A stretch of DNA of 64,000 nucleotides from JAJCYL01 sp965206015 (GTDB lineage: Bacteria > Bacteroidota > Bacteroidia > Cytophagales > Cyclobacteriaceae): positions 15,669 to 79,668 of the forward strand of contig CBDBIW010000008.1 of the NCBI GenBank assembly GCA_965206015.1, read 5' to 3'. Below, one piece after another: positions 1-9,586 of the stretch (its first letter is position 1; each line of letters begins with the position of its first letter). Below the pieces are notes generated by a model that was given only the letters and a program-made list of their open reading frames with translations, did not search any database and had not been told where the DNA came from. The translations under genes were made by a program, and so were the position numbers.

Positions 1-254
1 ATCTATTAGACAATGTCTTTGGTCTAAGTTCAACTCTTATGAAAGACAACAGGAGTACAATTTATGTGAGGACTGATAAAAGAGAATTTACCTTTAATTC
101 CACCATTGAAATATTGCAAAAACATTTTCCAAAACATAAGACTCAAATAGTTGATAAACCGCTAAAATCCGACACAAAAACACAGACAAAATTGTATGGT
201 GATAAAACATTAAAACCGGGAGAAGTTGATATAATAATGGGTAATGTAAATTAA
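1..254 (+). CDS. 3' end of an unrecognised protein, cut by the window edge
   Basis: The frame is open from the first complete codon at position 3 to a TAA at 252-254, so this is the C-terminal part (about 83 residues) of a longer protein. It is basic and rich in Lys and Thr, with stretches such as YVRTDKREF and PGEVDIIMG. An ATG at 39 exists, but the frame continues upstream of it. The gene converges on the hldD-like gene, whose stop is 23 bp away. I do not recognise the family. The ordered, biased composition suggests a real gene end rather than a chance frame. Confidence 0.5.
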   Translation, partial: LLDNVFGLSSTLMKDNRSTIYVRTDKREFTFNSTIEILQKHFPKHKTQIVDKPLKSDTKTQTKLYGDKTLKPGEVDIIMGNVN

Positions 255-277
255 ACCAATGGTGGTGTTTAAAATCC

Positions 278-1243
278 TTAATAATACTTTGAGTACTCCA
301 AATACTCATTTATATACTCGTCTATGGGTTTATCCAAGTGCTTTGAAACAGAATGCGTTATTCGATTTGTAAATTTAGTAGTGCAGGCCTTTGTGACGTA
401 TTGATATTTATTTCTTATTTCTAATGGCATATCAATATAAGTAATGTTTTCAGACGTGTTAATAGCCTTAAAAACACATTTGACCAAATAGTTGAAGTTT
501 ATTGGGTATCCCGTTCCAACATTTAGCAGACCAATGTTTTGGGGTGAATTGACTAGCTCAAGACATAGATTGAGTACATCTTTGACGTATATAAAATCTC
601 TTAGTTGAGTTCCATGTTCGTAATCTTTACGGTGGGATTTGAACAGCTTCATTGTTCCTGTTTTTTTAATTTGTAGGTAAGTTTGATATACCATTGAGGC
701 CATAGCACCTTTGTGGTATTCATTGGGGCCAAAGACGTTAAAAAATTTCAACCCATTCCAAATTGGAGGCTTTTCATCCTGGTGAAGAGCCCATAAGTCA
801 AACTGATGTTTTGACTGCGCATATTTGTTAAGTGGAATTAGTCTTCCAGTCGTTTCTTGGTCTTCTGAAAACCCGAACCTGCCATCTCCGTATGTAGCTG
901 CTGATGAAGCATAGGTCAGGGGTATCCTGACTTCAGTACAGAACGTCCAAACTTCTTTTGAATAATTGAAATTCAGCCTGTCGAATTGTCCGGAAGAAGT
1001 TTGGAGCGTATCAGTTCTGGCCCCCAAATGGAAAAAATATTCGATGTCTTTTTTGAAATTTCGTACCCACGGGAAAAATATGTCCCTTTCGACTTTATGC
1101 AATATGTGTTTACCAATAAGATTTCTGTTCTTTACTGGATTAGTGAATGAGTCGACGGCAATGATGTCTTTGAATCCTACTTTGTTAAGCTCACTAATCA
1201 AACAGCTCCCAATAAATCCTGCAGCACCTGTTACAACTATCAT
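278..1243 (-). CDS. hldD: ADP-L-glycero-D-manno-heptose-6-epimerase (SDR family)
   Basis: NAD(P)-dependent extended SDR that would epimerise ADP-D,D-heptose to the L,D form used in lipopolysaccharide inner core. The N-terminus carries the Rossmann motif VTGAAGFIG, and the typical LGARTDT segment follows near residue 85. The active-site YxxxK is visible as YAQSK near residue 140, and NVFGPNEYHKG and RDFIYVKDV are also characteristic of HldD. I place the start at 1243 (MIVVTG), because the longer frame from 1279 adds 12 residues that precede the usual first strand. Its length of 321 residues is normal. Other sugar epimerases share the fold, but the HldD-specific segments make this call likely. 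An lpxB gene nearby fits an envelope-sugar context. Confidence 0.85.
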   Translation of the reverse strand: MIVVTGAAGFIGSCLISELNKVGFKDIIAVDSFTNPVKNRNLIGKHILHKVERDIFFPWVRNFKKDIEYFFHLGARTDTLQTSSGQFDRLNFNYSKEVWTFCTEVRIPLTYASSAATYGDGRFGFSEDQETTGRLIPLNKYAQSKHQFDLWALHQDEKPPIWNGLKFFNVFGPNEYHKGAMASMVYQTYLQIKKTGTMKLFKSHRKDYEHGTQLRDFIYVKDVLNLCLELVNSPQNIGLLNVGTGYPINFNYLVKCVFKAINTSENITYIDMPLEIRNKYQYVTKACTTKFTNRITHSVSKHLDKPIDEYINEYLEYSKYY

Positions 1244-1289
1244 TTTATTGATTATGGTGCTAAAATAAGGATGAATCATAACAAATGCG

Positions 1290-1326
1290 TGTGAATGATT
1301 TACTGATGTGAATGATTTACTGATGA
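1290..1326. repeat. Short tandem duplication (about 17 bp, two copies)
   Basis: The unit GTGAATGATTTACTGAT occurs twice in direct succession in the short space between the divergent hldD and queD genes. It is one of several short tandem duplications in this window and probably arose by slippage. It lies upstream of the queD promoter-like TATATTTG at 1358-1365. Confidence 0.7.
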
Positions 1327-1371
1327 ATGAGTCTTATAGATCAAGCGGCTGTAAGATTATATTTGCATCTT

Positions 1372-1800
1372 ATGATCTATGTAAGCAGGAAGGAACATTT
1401 TAATGCTGCACATAAACTCTTTAATCCAAAGTGGAGTGTTGATAAAAATAATGAGGTATTTGGTCCATGCGCTAATGACAATTGGCATGGCCATAATTTT
1501 GAATTAATAGTTACTGTAAAGGGAGAGATTGATCCGTCCACTGGGTATTTGATTGATTTAAAATTGTTGAGTGATGTAATTAAGATCGAAATATTGGAAA
1601 AAGCAGATCATAAGAATTTCAATCTTGATGTTGACTGTATGCACCAGAAAATGACCAGTTGTGAGAATATCATAACTGAGTTCTGGAAAATACTTGAGAC
1701 TAAAATTCCTAATATATCTAATAATAAAGCCCATCTTTCGACCATTAGATTGCATGAAACGCCAAACAACTTTGTTGAGTACTCTGGCATGGAATTATGA
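1372..1800 (+). CDS. queD: 6-carboxy-tetrahydropterin synthase / 6-pyruvoyl-tetrahydropterin synthase homologue
   Basis: Zinc enzyme of the T-fold family that would convert dihydroneopterin triphosphate to 6-carboxytetrahydropterin in queuosine/7-deazaguanine synthesis. The zinc ligands are visible as HFNAAH near residue 10 and HGH near residue 45. The nucleophile Cys lies in GPCANDNWHGH, and LHETPNNFVEY near the C-terminus is the conserved Glu segment. I chose ATG 1372 rather than 1327, because the family begins at this strand (YVSRKEHF) and a TATATTTG promoter-like element (1358-1365) would lie inside the longer version. The stop overlaps the lpxB start by four bases (ATGA), implying translational coupling. 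Length 142 residues, normal. Confidence 0.88.
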   Translation: MIYVSRKEHFNAAHKLFNPKWSVDKNNEVFGPCANDNWHGHNFELIVTVKGEIDPSTGYLIDLKLLSDVIKIEILEKADHKNFNLDVDCMHQKMTSCENIITEFWKILETKIPNISNNKAHLSTIRLHETPNNFVEYSGMEL

Positions 1801-2903
1801 AATTTTACATAATAGCTGGTGAGAAATCTGGTGATCAGCATGGTGCCAGTCTTACCCGGCAACTACTTGAAATCAACAACCAATCCGTTATTAGAGGAGT
1901 GGGTGGCAACGCTATGACTTCAGTAGGCGTGTCATTGTTGTTCCATTTTCGTGAGATTGCTATTATGGGATTTGTAGAAATAATATCAGGACTTTTTAGA
2001 TTGATCCGGCTTATTCGTCTTTGTCAGCAAGACTTGATGTCATTTCAACCGGATGCTGTGATACTGATTGATTCCGCAGGCTTTAACTTAAGGATGGCCA
2101 AATTCGCAAGAAGGAAAGGTTTTAAAGTTTTCTACTTCATTCCTCCAAAAGTATGGGCCTGGGGAAGCTGGCGGATATCGTCGGTGAAGAAATACATCAA
2201 TCACATTTTTGTGACTTTACCATTTGAGTATTCATTCTTCCATGAACATGGATTTGATGTAACCTACCATGGCTCGCCAATAATGGAGCGCATTGACACT
2301 AGGAGGGAAGTAGGACGTGACAATTATACAGGCCGAAAACAAGTGGCACTCTTACCAGGTAGCAGGAGGCAGGAAATTTCTGCTCATATGCGTGTCATAT
2401 TGGACGTTGCAAAAGAGCACTTGGAGTATGATTTCATCGTTTGTGCTGTTAGTTCAGTACCAAAGGATATTTATTACAAAAACTCATTCCCAAAAAACAC
2501 TTCGATTGTTTTTGATTCAATTGATAAGGTATTGCCGTTCTCAGTAGCTGCTATTGTGGCCTCAGGAACAGCAACTCTCGAAACTTGCCTTCTAGGGGTT
2601 CCTCAGGTTGTGATCTATAAAACTAGCCGGATTAATTATTGGATTACGAGGTTCTTCATCCGAATAAAGTTTATATCCCTGGTTAACCTAATTGCCGATA
2701 AACGAGTGGTGAATGAATACCTTCAAAACAACTGTAATAAACAGAATATTGAAAATGAGCTTTCACGTTTAATTAATGACAGTAGCTACCGAAATAATAT
2801 GTTAATGGCTTATAGGGAAATAGCAAGGCAATTGCCCACACAAAACACGTATCAAAAGATTGCAACTGATGTAGTTGTATTAAGCGGCCTTGAGCTTACT
2901 TAA
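1797..2903 (+). CDS. lpxB: Lipid-A-disaccharide synthase
   Basis: GT19 glycosyltransferase that condenses UDP-2,3-diacylglucosamine with lipid X at the inner membrane during lipid A synthesis. Family motifs are clear: AGEKSGDQHG at the N-terminus, IDSAGFN near residue 90, VWAWGSWR near 120, GSPIMERID near 160 and LLPGSRRQEI near 185, with VASGTATLE near 250. Length is 368 residues, as expected. It follows queD with a 4-bp overlap. Its last 24 bases overlap the 3' end of the convergent clpX gene, so no terminator separates the two. Confidence 0.95.
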   Translation: MKFYIIAGEKSGDQHGASLTRQLLEINNQSVIRGVGGNAMTSVGVSLLFHFREIAIMGFVEIISGLFRLIRLIRLCQQDLMSFQPDAVILIDSAGFNLRMAKFARRKGFKVFYFIPPKVWAWGSWRISSVKKYINHIFVTLPFEYSFFHEHGFDVTYHGSPIMERIDTRREVGRDNYTGRKQVALLPGSRRQEISAHMRVILDVAKEHLEYDFIVCAVSSVPKDIYYKNSFPKNTSIVFDSIDKVLPFSVAAIVASGTATLETCLLGVPQVVIYKTSRINYWITRFFIRIKFISLVNLIADKRVVNEYLQNNCNKQNIENELSRLINDSSYRNNMLMAYREIARQLPTQNTYQKIATDVVVLSGLELT

Positions 2904-4106
2904 GCCGGATTTTTCAAACTGAGCTTCTGCATAGCTCCTGTTAATCACTAGCTCCTTAATATCATTTGACGAAGGAATCTCAAACATTGCCTCAGTCACA
3001 ATTGCTTCACAAATAGACCTTAAACCCCGTGCTCCTAATTTGTACTCGAGTGCCTTGGTAACAATGTAATCAAGGCCGCTATCTTTGAATTGAATATCCA
3101 CGCCTTCCATTTTGAACAGTTTCTTGTACTGCTTCGTGAGTGCGTTCTTGGGTTCGGTAAGGATTTGTCTTAAAATATCTTCAGTCAATGGATTTAAGTA
3201 ACTCAATACCGGGAGTCTTCCTATCAATTCAGGGATAAGTCCATACGATTTTAAATCCTGGGCATTGATATATTTTAAAAGATTTTTTTTGTCAACATTA
3301 GACAAGTCATCGCTTTGGGCTGAAAATCCGATTGGCCTGGTATTTAGCCGTGTTGCAATCGCTCTTTCAATACCGTCAAATGCTCCACCACAAACGAAGA
3401 GGATATTTTCAGTGTTAACAGTGATCATTTTTTGATCCGGATGCTTGCGACCTCCCTGTGGAGGGACGTTTACCGAGGTGCCTTCAAGAAGCTTGAGTAA
3501 AGCCTGCTGAACCCCTTCACCACTTACATCTCTTGTAATTGACGGATTATCCGACTTACGAGCAATCTTATCGATTTCATCAATGTAAACTATGCCTCTC
3601 TCAGCAGCTTCAACTTCGTAGTTAGCAGACTGTAACAGACGTGTCAGAATGCTTTCTACATCTTCACCAACATAGCCTGCTTCAGTAAGTACTGTAGCAT
3701 CTGCAATGCAAAAAGGAACTTGTAAAATCTTGGCAAGTGTCCTTGCTAAATATGTCTTGCCTGTACCAGTCTCGCCGACCATTATAATATTGGACTTCTC
3801 AATTACGATATCGTCTTTCTGATCTTTTTGGTTCAACCTTTTATAGTGATTGTAAACCGCAACACTTATTACCTTCTTAGCCTCATCCTGACCAACAACA
3901 TACTGGTCTAAATGAGCTTTAATCTCCAAAGGCTTAATTAGATTAAATTTCGGCGAAGGTTGACTGCTCTTGGTTCTCAATTCTTCCTGTAATATTTGTT
4001 GAGCTTGCGTGATACATTTGTCACAAATATGCGCATGGATGCCTGATATCATTAGATCGACATCTTTTTTACTTCTACCGCAGAAAGAACAGGTTACCTG
4101 TGCCAT
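2880..4106 (-). CDS. clpX: ATP-dependent Clp protease ATP-binding subunit ClpX
   Basis: AAA+ unfoldase that feeds substrates to ClpP. The N-terminal zinc-binding domain shows CSFCG and CDKC. The Walker A motif is GETGTGKT (about residue 112) and Walker B is IVYIDEIDKI. The substrate-gripping pore loop GYVGEDVE and the ClpP-docking IGF loop (RPIGFSA) are intact, and GARGLR is the sensor-2 arginine. Length is 408 residues, typical. clpP lies immediately upstream, separated by seven bases, and tig precedes clpP, which reproduces the classical tig-clpP-clpX order on the minus strand. Confidence 0.97.
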   Translation of the reverse strand: MAQVTCSFCGRSKKDVDLMISGIHAHICDKCITQAQQILQEELRTKSSQPSPKFNLIKPLEIKAHLDQYVVGQDEAKKVISVAVYNHYKRLNQKDQKDDIVIEKSNIIMVGETGTGKTYLARTLAKILQVPFCIADATVLTEAGYVGEDVESILTRLLQSANYEVEAAERGIVYIDEIDKIARKSDNPSITRDVSGEGVQQALLKLLEGTSVNVPPQGGRKHPDQKMITVNTENILFVCGGAFDGIERAIATRLNTRPIGFSAQSDDLSNVDKKNLLKYINAQDLKSYGLIPELIGRLPVLSYLNPLTEDILRQILTEPKNALTKQYKKLFKMEGVDIQFKDSGLDYIVTKALEYKLGARGLRSICEAIVTEAMFEIPSSNDIKELVINRSYAEAQFEKSGLSKLKAA

Positions 4107-4113
4107 GAATAAT

Positions 4114-4788
4114 TTATTTGGTTTTTTTCTCTAAAACCTCATCGATTAAGCCATATGCCTTTGCCTCTTTGGCTCTCATCCAATAGTCACGGTCCGAATC
4201 TTTTTCTATATCCTTAAAAGTCTTTCCGCTATGATTTGCCAAGATATTATATAGATCATTCCTTACCTCTTGAGTTTGCCTCAAAGTTATTTCCATGTCT
4301 GACAATTGACCTTGTACACCTGACATTGGTTGGTGGATCATGATTCTGGCATGAGGTAGAGCAGAGCGCTTATTTGCGGCCCCACCGGCAAGTAATACTG
4401 CTCCCATAGATGCAGCAAGACCAGTGCAAATAGTAGCCACATCAGGGTTTACATACTGCATTGTATCATATATACCTAGCCCTGCGTAGACTGAACCACC
4501 AGGACTGTTAATGTATAACAATACATCTTTCTTGGAATCAACTGACTCTAAAAAAAGTAATTGAGCAGTGATAATGTTTGAAATAGCATCGTCAACTTGC
4601 ATTCCAAGGAAAATAATTCTATCCATAATTAATCTCGAAAAAACATCAATTTCTCGAAAATTGGTAGGACGTTCCTCAATTACAGCACGGGTCATATTCT
4701 CTATTTGACCCGTATAACTATCAATATATGATCCGGGGATTCCCTGGTCCTTAACTGCGAACTTTCTAAACTCTTCTCTGTTAATCAT
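4114..4788 (-). CDS. clpP: ATP-dependent Clp protease proteolytic subunit
   Basis: Serine peptidase of family S14 that forms the degradation chamber with ClpX. The catalytic Ser is in GLAASMGAV (about residue 119) and the catalytic His in RIMIHQPM (about 144). The Asp region SDRDYWM is also present. INSPGGSVYAGLGIYD is the conserved handle strand. The N-terminal extension includes the typical FSRLIMDRIIFLG segment. Length 224 residues is normal for Bacteroidota. It sits between tig and clpX and is probably co-transcribed with clpX. Confidence 0.97.
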   Translation of the reverse strand: MINREEFRKFAVKDQGIPGSYIDSYTGQIENMTRAVIEERPTNFREIDVFSRLIMDRIIFLGMQVDDAISNIITAQLLFLESVDSKKDVLLYINSPGGSVYAGLGIYDTMQYVNPDVATICTGLAASMGAVLLAGGAANKRSALPHARIMIHQPMSGVQGQLSDMEITLRQTQEVRNDLYNILANHSGKTFKDIEKDSDRDYWMRAKEAKAYGLIDEVLEKKTK

Positions 4789-4867
4789 TTTATTTTTTGG
4801 ATACTGGCAAATTTAGGCAAAAAACCTATCTGCCAAAGACAATTCAACTTGGATAAAGAACATTCAA

Positions 4868-6205
4868 TTAGAGGGAAAGTTTGCTGTAATCGTCTGCTGA
4901 AATACTTTTTTCCTTAATATTTACTTTAACTTTAAGTGCTTCAAATATTCTGTCGTTAATTAACTTGTTATAAAGCTGACGATAGTTTTTTCCCTCCTCT
5001 GCACGTAAATAATTGTCGGCAAACTGCTCTATGTTTTCCTCCAATTGCTCAGAAAACTGCGGGGAAGCACCAAACTGACTTCTTATGAGCCCTTTAGCAG
5101 CTTCAACCACCTCTGTATGCTCTACCTTAACGCCACTGTCTTTCACTATTCTATTTTGAATAATGGACCACTTAACGTCGTTTAAGTATTCACTAAAATA
5201 ATTATCAACATCCTCTCGTGTCAATTTTTCATCTAAACTGGTGCTTCCATAAAGCTTGTTTTTTAAGAAACCTTCAGGCAGTTCCATCTTTGTCTTTTCC
5301 AGCAATGATTTCTGAATTGACCTATCTAAAAATGCCTCCGTTTCGGACTTATAATTTTCGGTAACAGATTCCTTTATTTTCTCTCTGAAGTCAGCCTCGT
5401 TTGATGCCTGATCTTTGCCATACACTTTGTCAAAAAATTCCTGGTTGACCTCTGATGGAATTTGGCGGTTCACATTTTTCACTAACAGTTCGAAATCCCC
5501 TTTAAGTTTTTTGTAGTCATTTTCTGGAATACCCATTAAATGAGAAGCCTCATGCGAATCTTTAATAGCCCTTTTCATTTCAAAGATTACACGGTCGTCT
5601 TTTTTTAGCCCAATAAATTTTTTCCGCTCTTTTTTCCCGACTTTTTCTAAGTCTAAAGCGTGGGTGTTAAAAGTGCCACTTTCTCTATGGGTAATATCAC
5701 CAAAGATAACGTCCCCTTCAGCACTAACTTCCGGATTGGTCATTTCGCCATGCTGCTTCTTCAGATTCTCAATGGTTTGGTCAACCAATTTGTCATTGAT
5801 CTTAATCGAATACCTGTTGACTGATATTTTCTCCGACTTTAGTTCGAAATCTCCGGCCATGGCAATGTTGTATTCAAACTCAAAATCTTTTTGACTTTCC
5901 CAATCAATTCCTTCTGCCTTAGCCATGTTAGGAGCAGGGTCCGCAAGAATGGGAAGATCGTTCTTCTTAATATATTCATTAAGATTTTTGGAAAGGAGAT
6001 CATTTATTTCCTCAGCAACTATGGCCTTTCCGTACATCTTTTGGATTACCGTAGTTGGCACTTTGCCAGGTCGAAAGCCTTTGAGATTGGCTTTTCGGCT
6101 GTAATCCTTAATTTTTTCCACAACCTTGGGTTGATAATCAGTCTCCTTTAAGTTAATTTTAATAAGAGCCTCGGTTGAGGTGATTTTATCGAGAGTAATT
6201 TCCAA
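4868..6205 (-). CDS. tig: Trigger factor chaperone, TTG start
   Basis: Ribosome-associated folding chaperone with an N-terminal ribosome-docking domain, a degenerate peptidyl-prolyl isomerase domain and a C-terminal helical domain. The docking signature GFRPGKVP lies about 45 residues in. The frame runs upstream to an ATG at 6358, but that part translates the antisense of tRNA-Leu and its terminator, so it cannot be the start. The only start that gives the usual Bacteroidota N-terminus (xEITLDKI) is the TTG at 6203-6205. The resulting 445 residues match the family. It is followed by clpP and clpX. Confidence 0.93.
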   Translation of the reverse strand: MEITLDKITSTEALIKINLKETDYQPKVVEKIKDYSRKANLKGFRPGKVPTTVIQKMYGKAIVAEEINDLLSKNLNEYIKKNDLPILADPAPNMAKAEGIDWESQKDFEFEYNIAMAGDFELKSEKISVNRYSIKINDKLVDQTIENLKKQHGEMTNPEVSAEGDVIFGDITHRESGTFNTHALDLEKVGKKERKKFIGLKKDDRVIFEMKRAIKDSHEASHLMGIPENDYKKLKGDFELLVKNVNRQIPSEVNQEFFDKVYGKDQASNEADFREKIKESVTENYKSETEAFLDRSIQKSLLEKTKMELPEGFLKNKLYGSTSLDEKLTREDVDNYFSEYLNDVKWSIIQNRIVKDSGVKVEHTEVVEAAKGLIRSQFGASPQFSEQLEENIEQFADNYLRAEEGKNYRQLYNKLINDRIFEALKVKVNIKEKSISADDYSKLSL

Positions 6206-6235
6206 AGATTTATATGATTTTAGTGTGCGCCATAA

Positions 6236-6274
6236 ATAAAAACCCTCAGACCGTGGCGAAAGCTGGCCGAGGGT
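6236..6274 (-). terminator. Rho-independent terminator after tRNA-Leu
   Basis: On the minus strand ACCCTC (6274-6269) pairs with GAGGGT (6247-6242) and is followed by a short T tract (6242-6238). It lies directly downstream of the tRNA and upstream of the tig start, so it would separate tRNA transcription from tig-clpP-clpX. Confidence 0.65.
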
Positions 6275-6282
6275 ATCTGATG

Positions 6283-6364
6283 TGCGGATGAAGGGACTCG
6301 AACCCCCAAGCCTTGCGGCACTAGATCCTAAGTCTAGTGCGTTTACCAATTTCGCCACATCCGC
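6283..6364 (-). tRNA. tRNA-Leu (anticodon TAG)
   Basis: The 82-nt cloverleaf can be folded by eye. The acceptor stem GCGGATG pairs with CATCCGC, with discriminator A at 6283. The anticodon stem CTAGA/TCTAG encloses the loop CTTAGGA (anticodon TAG). A T-arm with GGTTCGAGTCC and a long variable arm typical of class II leucine tRNAs are present. CCA is not encoded. The terminator lies downstream at 6236-6274. Confidence 0.95.
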
Positions 6365-6381
6365 AACTAAAAATGAGTTTG

Positions 6382-6415
6382 CAAAAGTATCAAAATAATA
6401 TATCTTCTACACAAG
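6382..6415 (-). promoter_or_regulatory. Bacteroidota-type promoter for tRNA-Leu
   Basis: Reading the minus strand, TACTTTTG (6389-6382) fits the TAnnTTTG -7 consensus. A CTTGT element is centred about 22 bases upstream, where the -33 TTG box is expected. The predicted start of transcription lies about 10 bases before the tRNA 5' end. Confidence 0.5.
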
Positions 6416-6439
6416 ATTTGAAATAATAGATACAAACAC

Positions 6440-8668
6440 TTGACTACTGAACAACTAACACCGGATATAGGATTAGAGGAGGAGCGCAGGGATATAATCA
6501 ACCGGTATCGCAAGTTGTTGCGACATGCTAAACCACTTCTGAAGGACGGAGATGCCAAGCTTATTAAAAAAGCCTTTCATACTTCTGTTGAAGCTCATAA
6601 AGAAATGCGCCGTAAATCAGGAGAGCCCTATATTTTTCATCCTTTAGCAGTTGCTCAGATATGTGTTGAGGAAATCGGCCTCGGTACCACCTCTATTATA
6701 TCCGCACTACTTCACGATACTGTAGAAGATACCGAACTTGAACTCGAAGATATCGAGAGAGAATTTGGGCCAAAAGTCACAAGAATCATTGACGGGCTAA
6801 CCAAAATATCTGGTGTTTTTGAACATGGAAGTTCACAGCAAGCCGAGAATTTCAGAAAGATGCTTTTGACCTTGTCAGAAGACGTCAGGGTAATATTAAT
6901 TAAACTGGCGGACAGGCTACATAATATGCGAACTCTGGACAGTATGCCGAGACACAAGCAACTAAAGGTAGCATCTGAAACGCTTTACATATATGCGCCA
7001 CTGGCTCACAGACTGGGCTTGTATGCAATTAAAACTGAGCTTGAGGATTTATACCTTAAATACACAGAGGCTGACCAATATGATGCAATTGTTGAAAAAC
7101 TTGAAGAGACAAAAGCCACCAGAAAAAGATTCATTAGAAATTTCATTCAACCAGTTTTGGGAGAGATCAAGCAACAAGGTTTTAAAGTTGAAATAAAGGG
7201 AAGGCTAAAATCAATTTATTCCATTTGGAATAAGATGAAAAAGCAAGAGATACCTTTTGAGGAGGTCTATGACCTGTTTGCAATCAGAATAATCATTGAC
7301 ACTCAACTAGAAAATGAAAAACCTTCTTCCTGGCAGGTATATTCAATCGTAACCGACTTTTATCAACCCAATCCTGATAGGTTACGGGACTGGATAAGCA
7401 CCCCAAAAGCAAATGGATACGAGTCACTTCATACCACTGTAATGAGTGATTCAGGACAATGGGTGGAGGTGCAAATCAGGGCTCGAAGAATGGATGATAT
7501 TGCCGAAAAAGGATATGCAGCTCATTGGAAGTATAAAGGAAACTCTGCAAGTGCTAATGAGTCCGGGTTGGAGGAGTGGATTCGAAAGGTAAGAGATACT
7601 TTGGAGCAAAACGATTCTTCCGCACTTGAATTCATTGATGATTTTAGAGGCAATTTTTTCACTGAAGAAGTATTTGTCTTTACCCCCAAGGGAGATCTAA
7701 AAACATTACCAAATGGAGCTACAACTCTTGACTTTGCTTTTGATGTCCATACTGAAGTTGGAGGGCATTGTATTGGTGCAAAAATAAATCAGCGATTAGT
7801 TCCCTTAAACCATGCACTCAAAAATGGAGATCAGGTTGAAATACTGACATCGTCTAAGCAAAAGCCCGCTGAGGACTGGCTACGGTTTGTAGTTAGCCCA
7901 AAGGCTCGGGCAAAAATTAAAGATGCCTTGAAGGGTGAAAAAAAGGCTCTGGCGGCAGATGGAAAAGAGATTGTTAAACGTAAACTCAAGCAACTGAAGC
8001 TAACTCTGGATAGTGGTGTGATAGAACAAATGGCTGCTTTTTTTAATGCCAAAACGCCATTGGAGTTTTTTTACCAGGTGGGCAAGGGAAAAATCAGTCA
8101 TAGTGAGATTAAGAAATTTAAGGATTACAAGAAAGAAAAAGAAAAAAGAGATATAGAGCCTCATATAGATACAATAAGTGCAAGGAAGAAATCGAAATCA
8201 AAGAAGAAAAAGGAGGACGACTTATTGTTAATTGGGGAAGACATGGATGTGGTTGACTATGCATTGGCCAAATGTTGCAATCCAATTGCGGGAGATGACG
8301 TTTTTGGTTTTGTGACGGTTAGTGAAGGCATTAAAATCCATAGGACCTCTTGTCCAAATGCAGTGGAATTGATGTCTAGTTATGGTTACCGCGTTGTAAA
8401 GGCTAAGTGGACGTCACACCAGGAAATTGCATTTTTAGCTGGATTAAAAATTGAAGGAACCGATAGAATTGGCATTATCAACAATATCAGTACAGTTATA
8501 TCCAATGAACTGAAAGTAAACATGAGGTCTTTTAACATTGATACTGACAACGGTATTTTTATTGGACGAATCAAACTCTACGTCAATGATACCATTCATT
8601 TAAAACTCCTGATGCAAAAATTGGAGAAAGTTGAAGGTGTAGAATTGGTAGCGAGGTATGATACCTAA
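6440..8668 (+). CDS. Bifunctional (p)ppGpp synthetase/hydrolase, RelA/SpoT family
   Basis: Stringent-response enzyme. The N-terminal HD hydrolase domain shows YIFHPLAVAQI and LLHDTVEDTE with the catalytic His-Asp pair, so hydrolase activity is likely retained. The synthetase domain (about residues 230-390) contains YDLFAIRIII and KPNGY-like KANGYESLHTTV. A TGS domain follows (VFVFTPKGDLKTLPNGATT, about 415), then a conserved Cys segment (AKCCNPIAGDD) and a C-terminal ACT domain. The start is TTG at 6440; no in-frame ATG precedes the HD domain. The length of 742 residues is typical. It is the only long RSH protein here. Confidence 0.95.
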   Translation: MTTEQLTPDIGLEEERRDIINRYRKLLRHAKPLLKDGDAKLIKKAFHTSVEAHKEMRRKSGEPYIFHPLAVAQICVEEIGLGTTSIISALLHDTVEDTELELEDIEREFGPKVTRIIDGLTKISGVFEHGSSQQAENFRKMLLTLSEDVRVILIKLADRLHNMRTLDSMPRHKQLKVASETLYIYAPLAHRLGLYAIKTELEDLYLKYTEADQYDAIVEKLEETKATRKRFIRNFIQPVLGEIKQQGFKVEIKGRLKSIYSIWNKMKKQEIPFEEVYDLFAIRIIIDTQLENEKPSSWQVYSIVTDFYQPNPDRLRDWISTPKANGYESLHTTVMSDSGQWVEVQIRARRMDDIAEKGYAAHWKYKGNSASANESGLEEWIRKVRDTLEQNDSSALEFIDDFRGNFFTEEVFVFTPKGDLKTLPNGATTLDFAFDVHTEVGGHCIGAKINQRLVPLNHALKNGDQVEILTSSKQKPAEDWLRFVVSPKARAKIKDALKGEKKALAADGKEIVKRKLKQLKLTLDSGVIEQMAAFFNAKTPLEFFYQVGKGKISHSEIKKFKDYKKEKEKRDIEPHIDTISARKKSKSKKKKEDDLLLIGEDMDVVDYALAKCCNPIAGDDVFGFVTVSEGIKIHRTSCPNAVELMSSYGYRVVKAKWTSHQEIAFLAGLKIEGTDRIGIINNISTVISNELKVNMRSFNIDTDNGIFIGRIKLYVNDTIHLKLLMQKLEKVEGVELVARYDT

Positions 8669-8743
8669 GGATAACTAAGTGACCTCTCAGTTGCCGAACT
8701 TTTCAGAAGTATATGATCATTGCAGAAGTGTCCTGAACCTTCT

Positions 8744-9474
8744 CAAGTGAATTTTCTATTGTTCAAATGTTTCTTCCGAATAGGCCTGGTCTCAACCTTC
8801 ACATTGACATTAACAGTGACACAAGAAAATGGTCTCAATATCCAGAATTATACACCCACTAATTTGTCAAGCAAAAATCAGTTTGAAATCAAGCACTTCA
8901 ATAATTTGTATACACAAACTTCTGGATTTGATAAGAATGGTTTTAAACCAAATTCTCTGTGCAAAGTGCATATCTGAAATTCTATTACACAAATTAATTT
9001 TGGCCTGAATAATATAAATCTTGGCCTTGAATTCTGGTTAAGCTCTGCTATAATTAAATTCAGAGATAACTCGTCTATATTATTTCAGCCAAAAGGAAAA
9101 TTCGTGCGAACCGAGATATCATATCCTGGCCCGAAACTCAAAATTATACCTTTCAAGAAATGGTCCCAATTAGCTTTGGAGTTTACGGGGTTACTGCCTA
9201 TTGCCAGGGATTTAGACGGATCGGCAAATGGGGAGGTATTTGTGCAGCATTCTATAGTATATATCCCGATAGCCAATGGACATTTTATGGAATGGTCGAA
9301 TTATGGCCTATATGGGGAGAGGATTTCAGTTATTTTTTCCAATCTGGATTTGGTATCAAATACCAATTGACACGGGGCCTACTGGAAATTGAAAGCCTCG
9401 TTACGCATTTTTTGGCAGGACAGAATGAAGGAGCCGGAAGTACCTTTAATCTCGGTTTGAGGCTTATCAAGTAA
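8744..9474 (+). pseudogene. Decayed outer-membrane beta-barrel protein
   Basis: Three frames have to be joined to read one protein. The first part has LNIQNYTPTNLSSKNQFEIK and NNLYTQTSGFDKNGFK. The second has NNINLGLEFWLSSAI and PGPKLKIIPFKKW. The last has FQSGFGIKYQLTRGLLEIE and GQNEGAGSTFNLGLRLIK. These segments fit a Bacteroidota barrel family of unknown role, where a PKIKYIPFK-type strand is followed by a terminal NEGAGxTFNLGIR strand. At least two frameshifts and an in-frame stop near 8975-8977 break it. The start is uncertain. Confidence 0.65.
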
Positions 9475-9586
9475 TATGAATTGGCTGATTTCGGTTTCGG
9501 GATAAAAAGACTGTTACGCTGAAACAGCTTTTGGGGCTATATCAAAATGACGTACTTTGGCATTTTATTTAGTATGAGAAAAGTAT

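Noticed and set aside
1327..1371. Upstream ATG for queD
   Set aside because: It would add 15 residues before the conserved first strand and would place a promoter-like TATATTTG inside the coding sequence.
6206..6358. ATG-initiated N-terminal extension of trigger factor (51 residues)
   Set aside because: It translates the antisense of tRNA-Leu and its terminator; the family N-terminus begins at the TTG at 6205.
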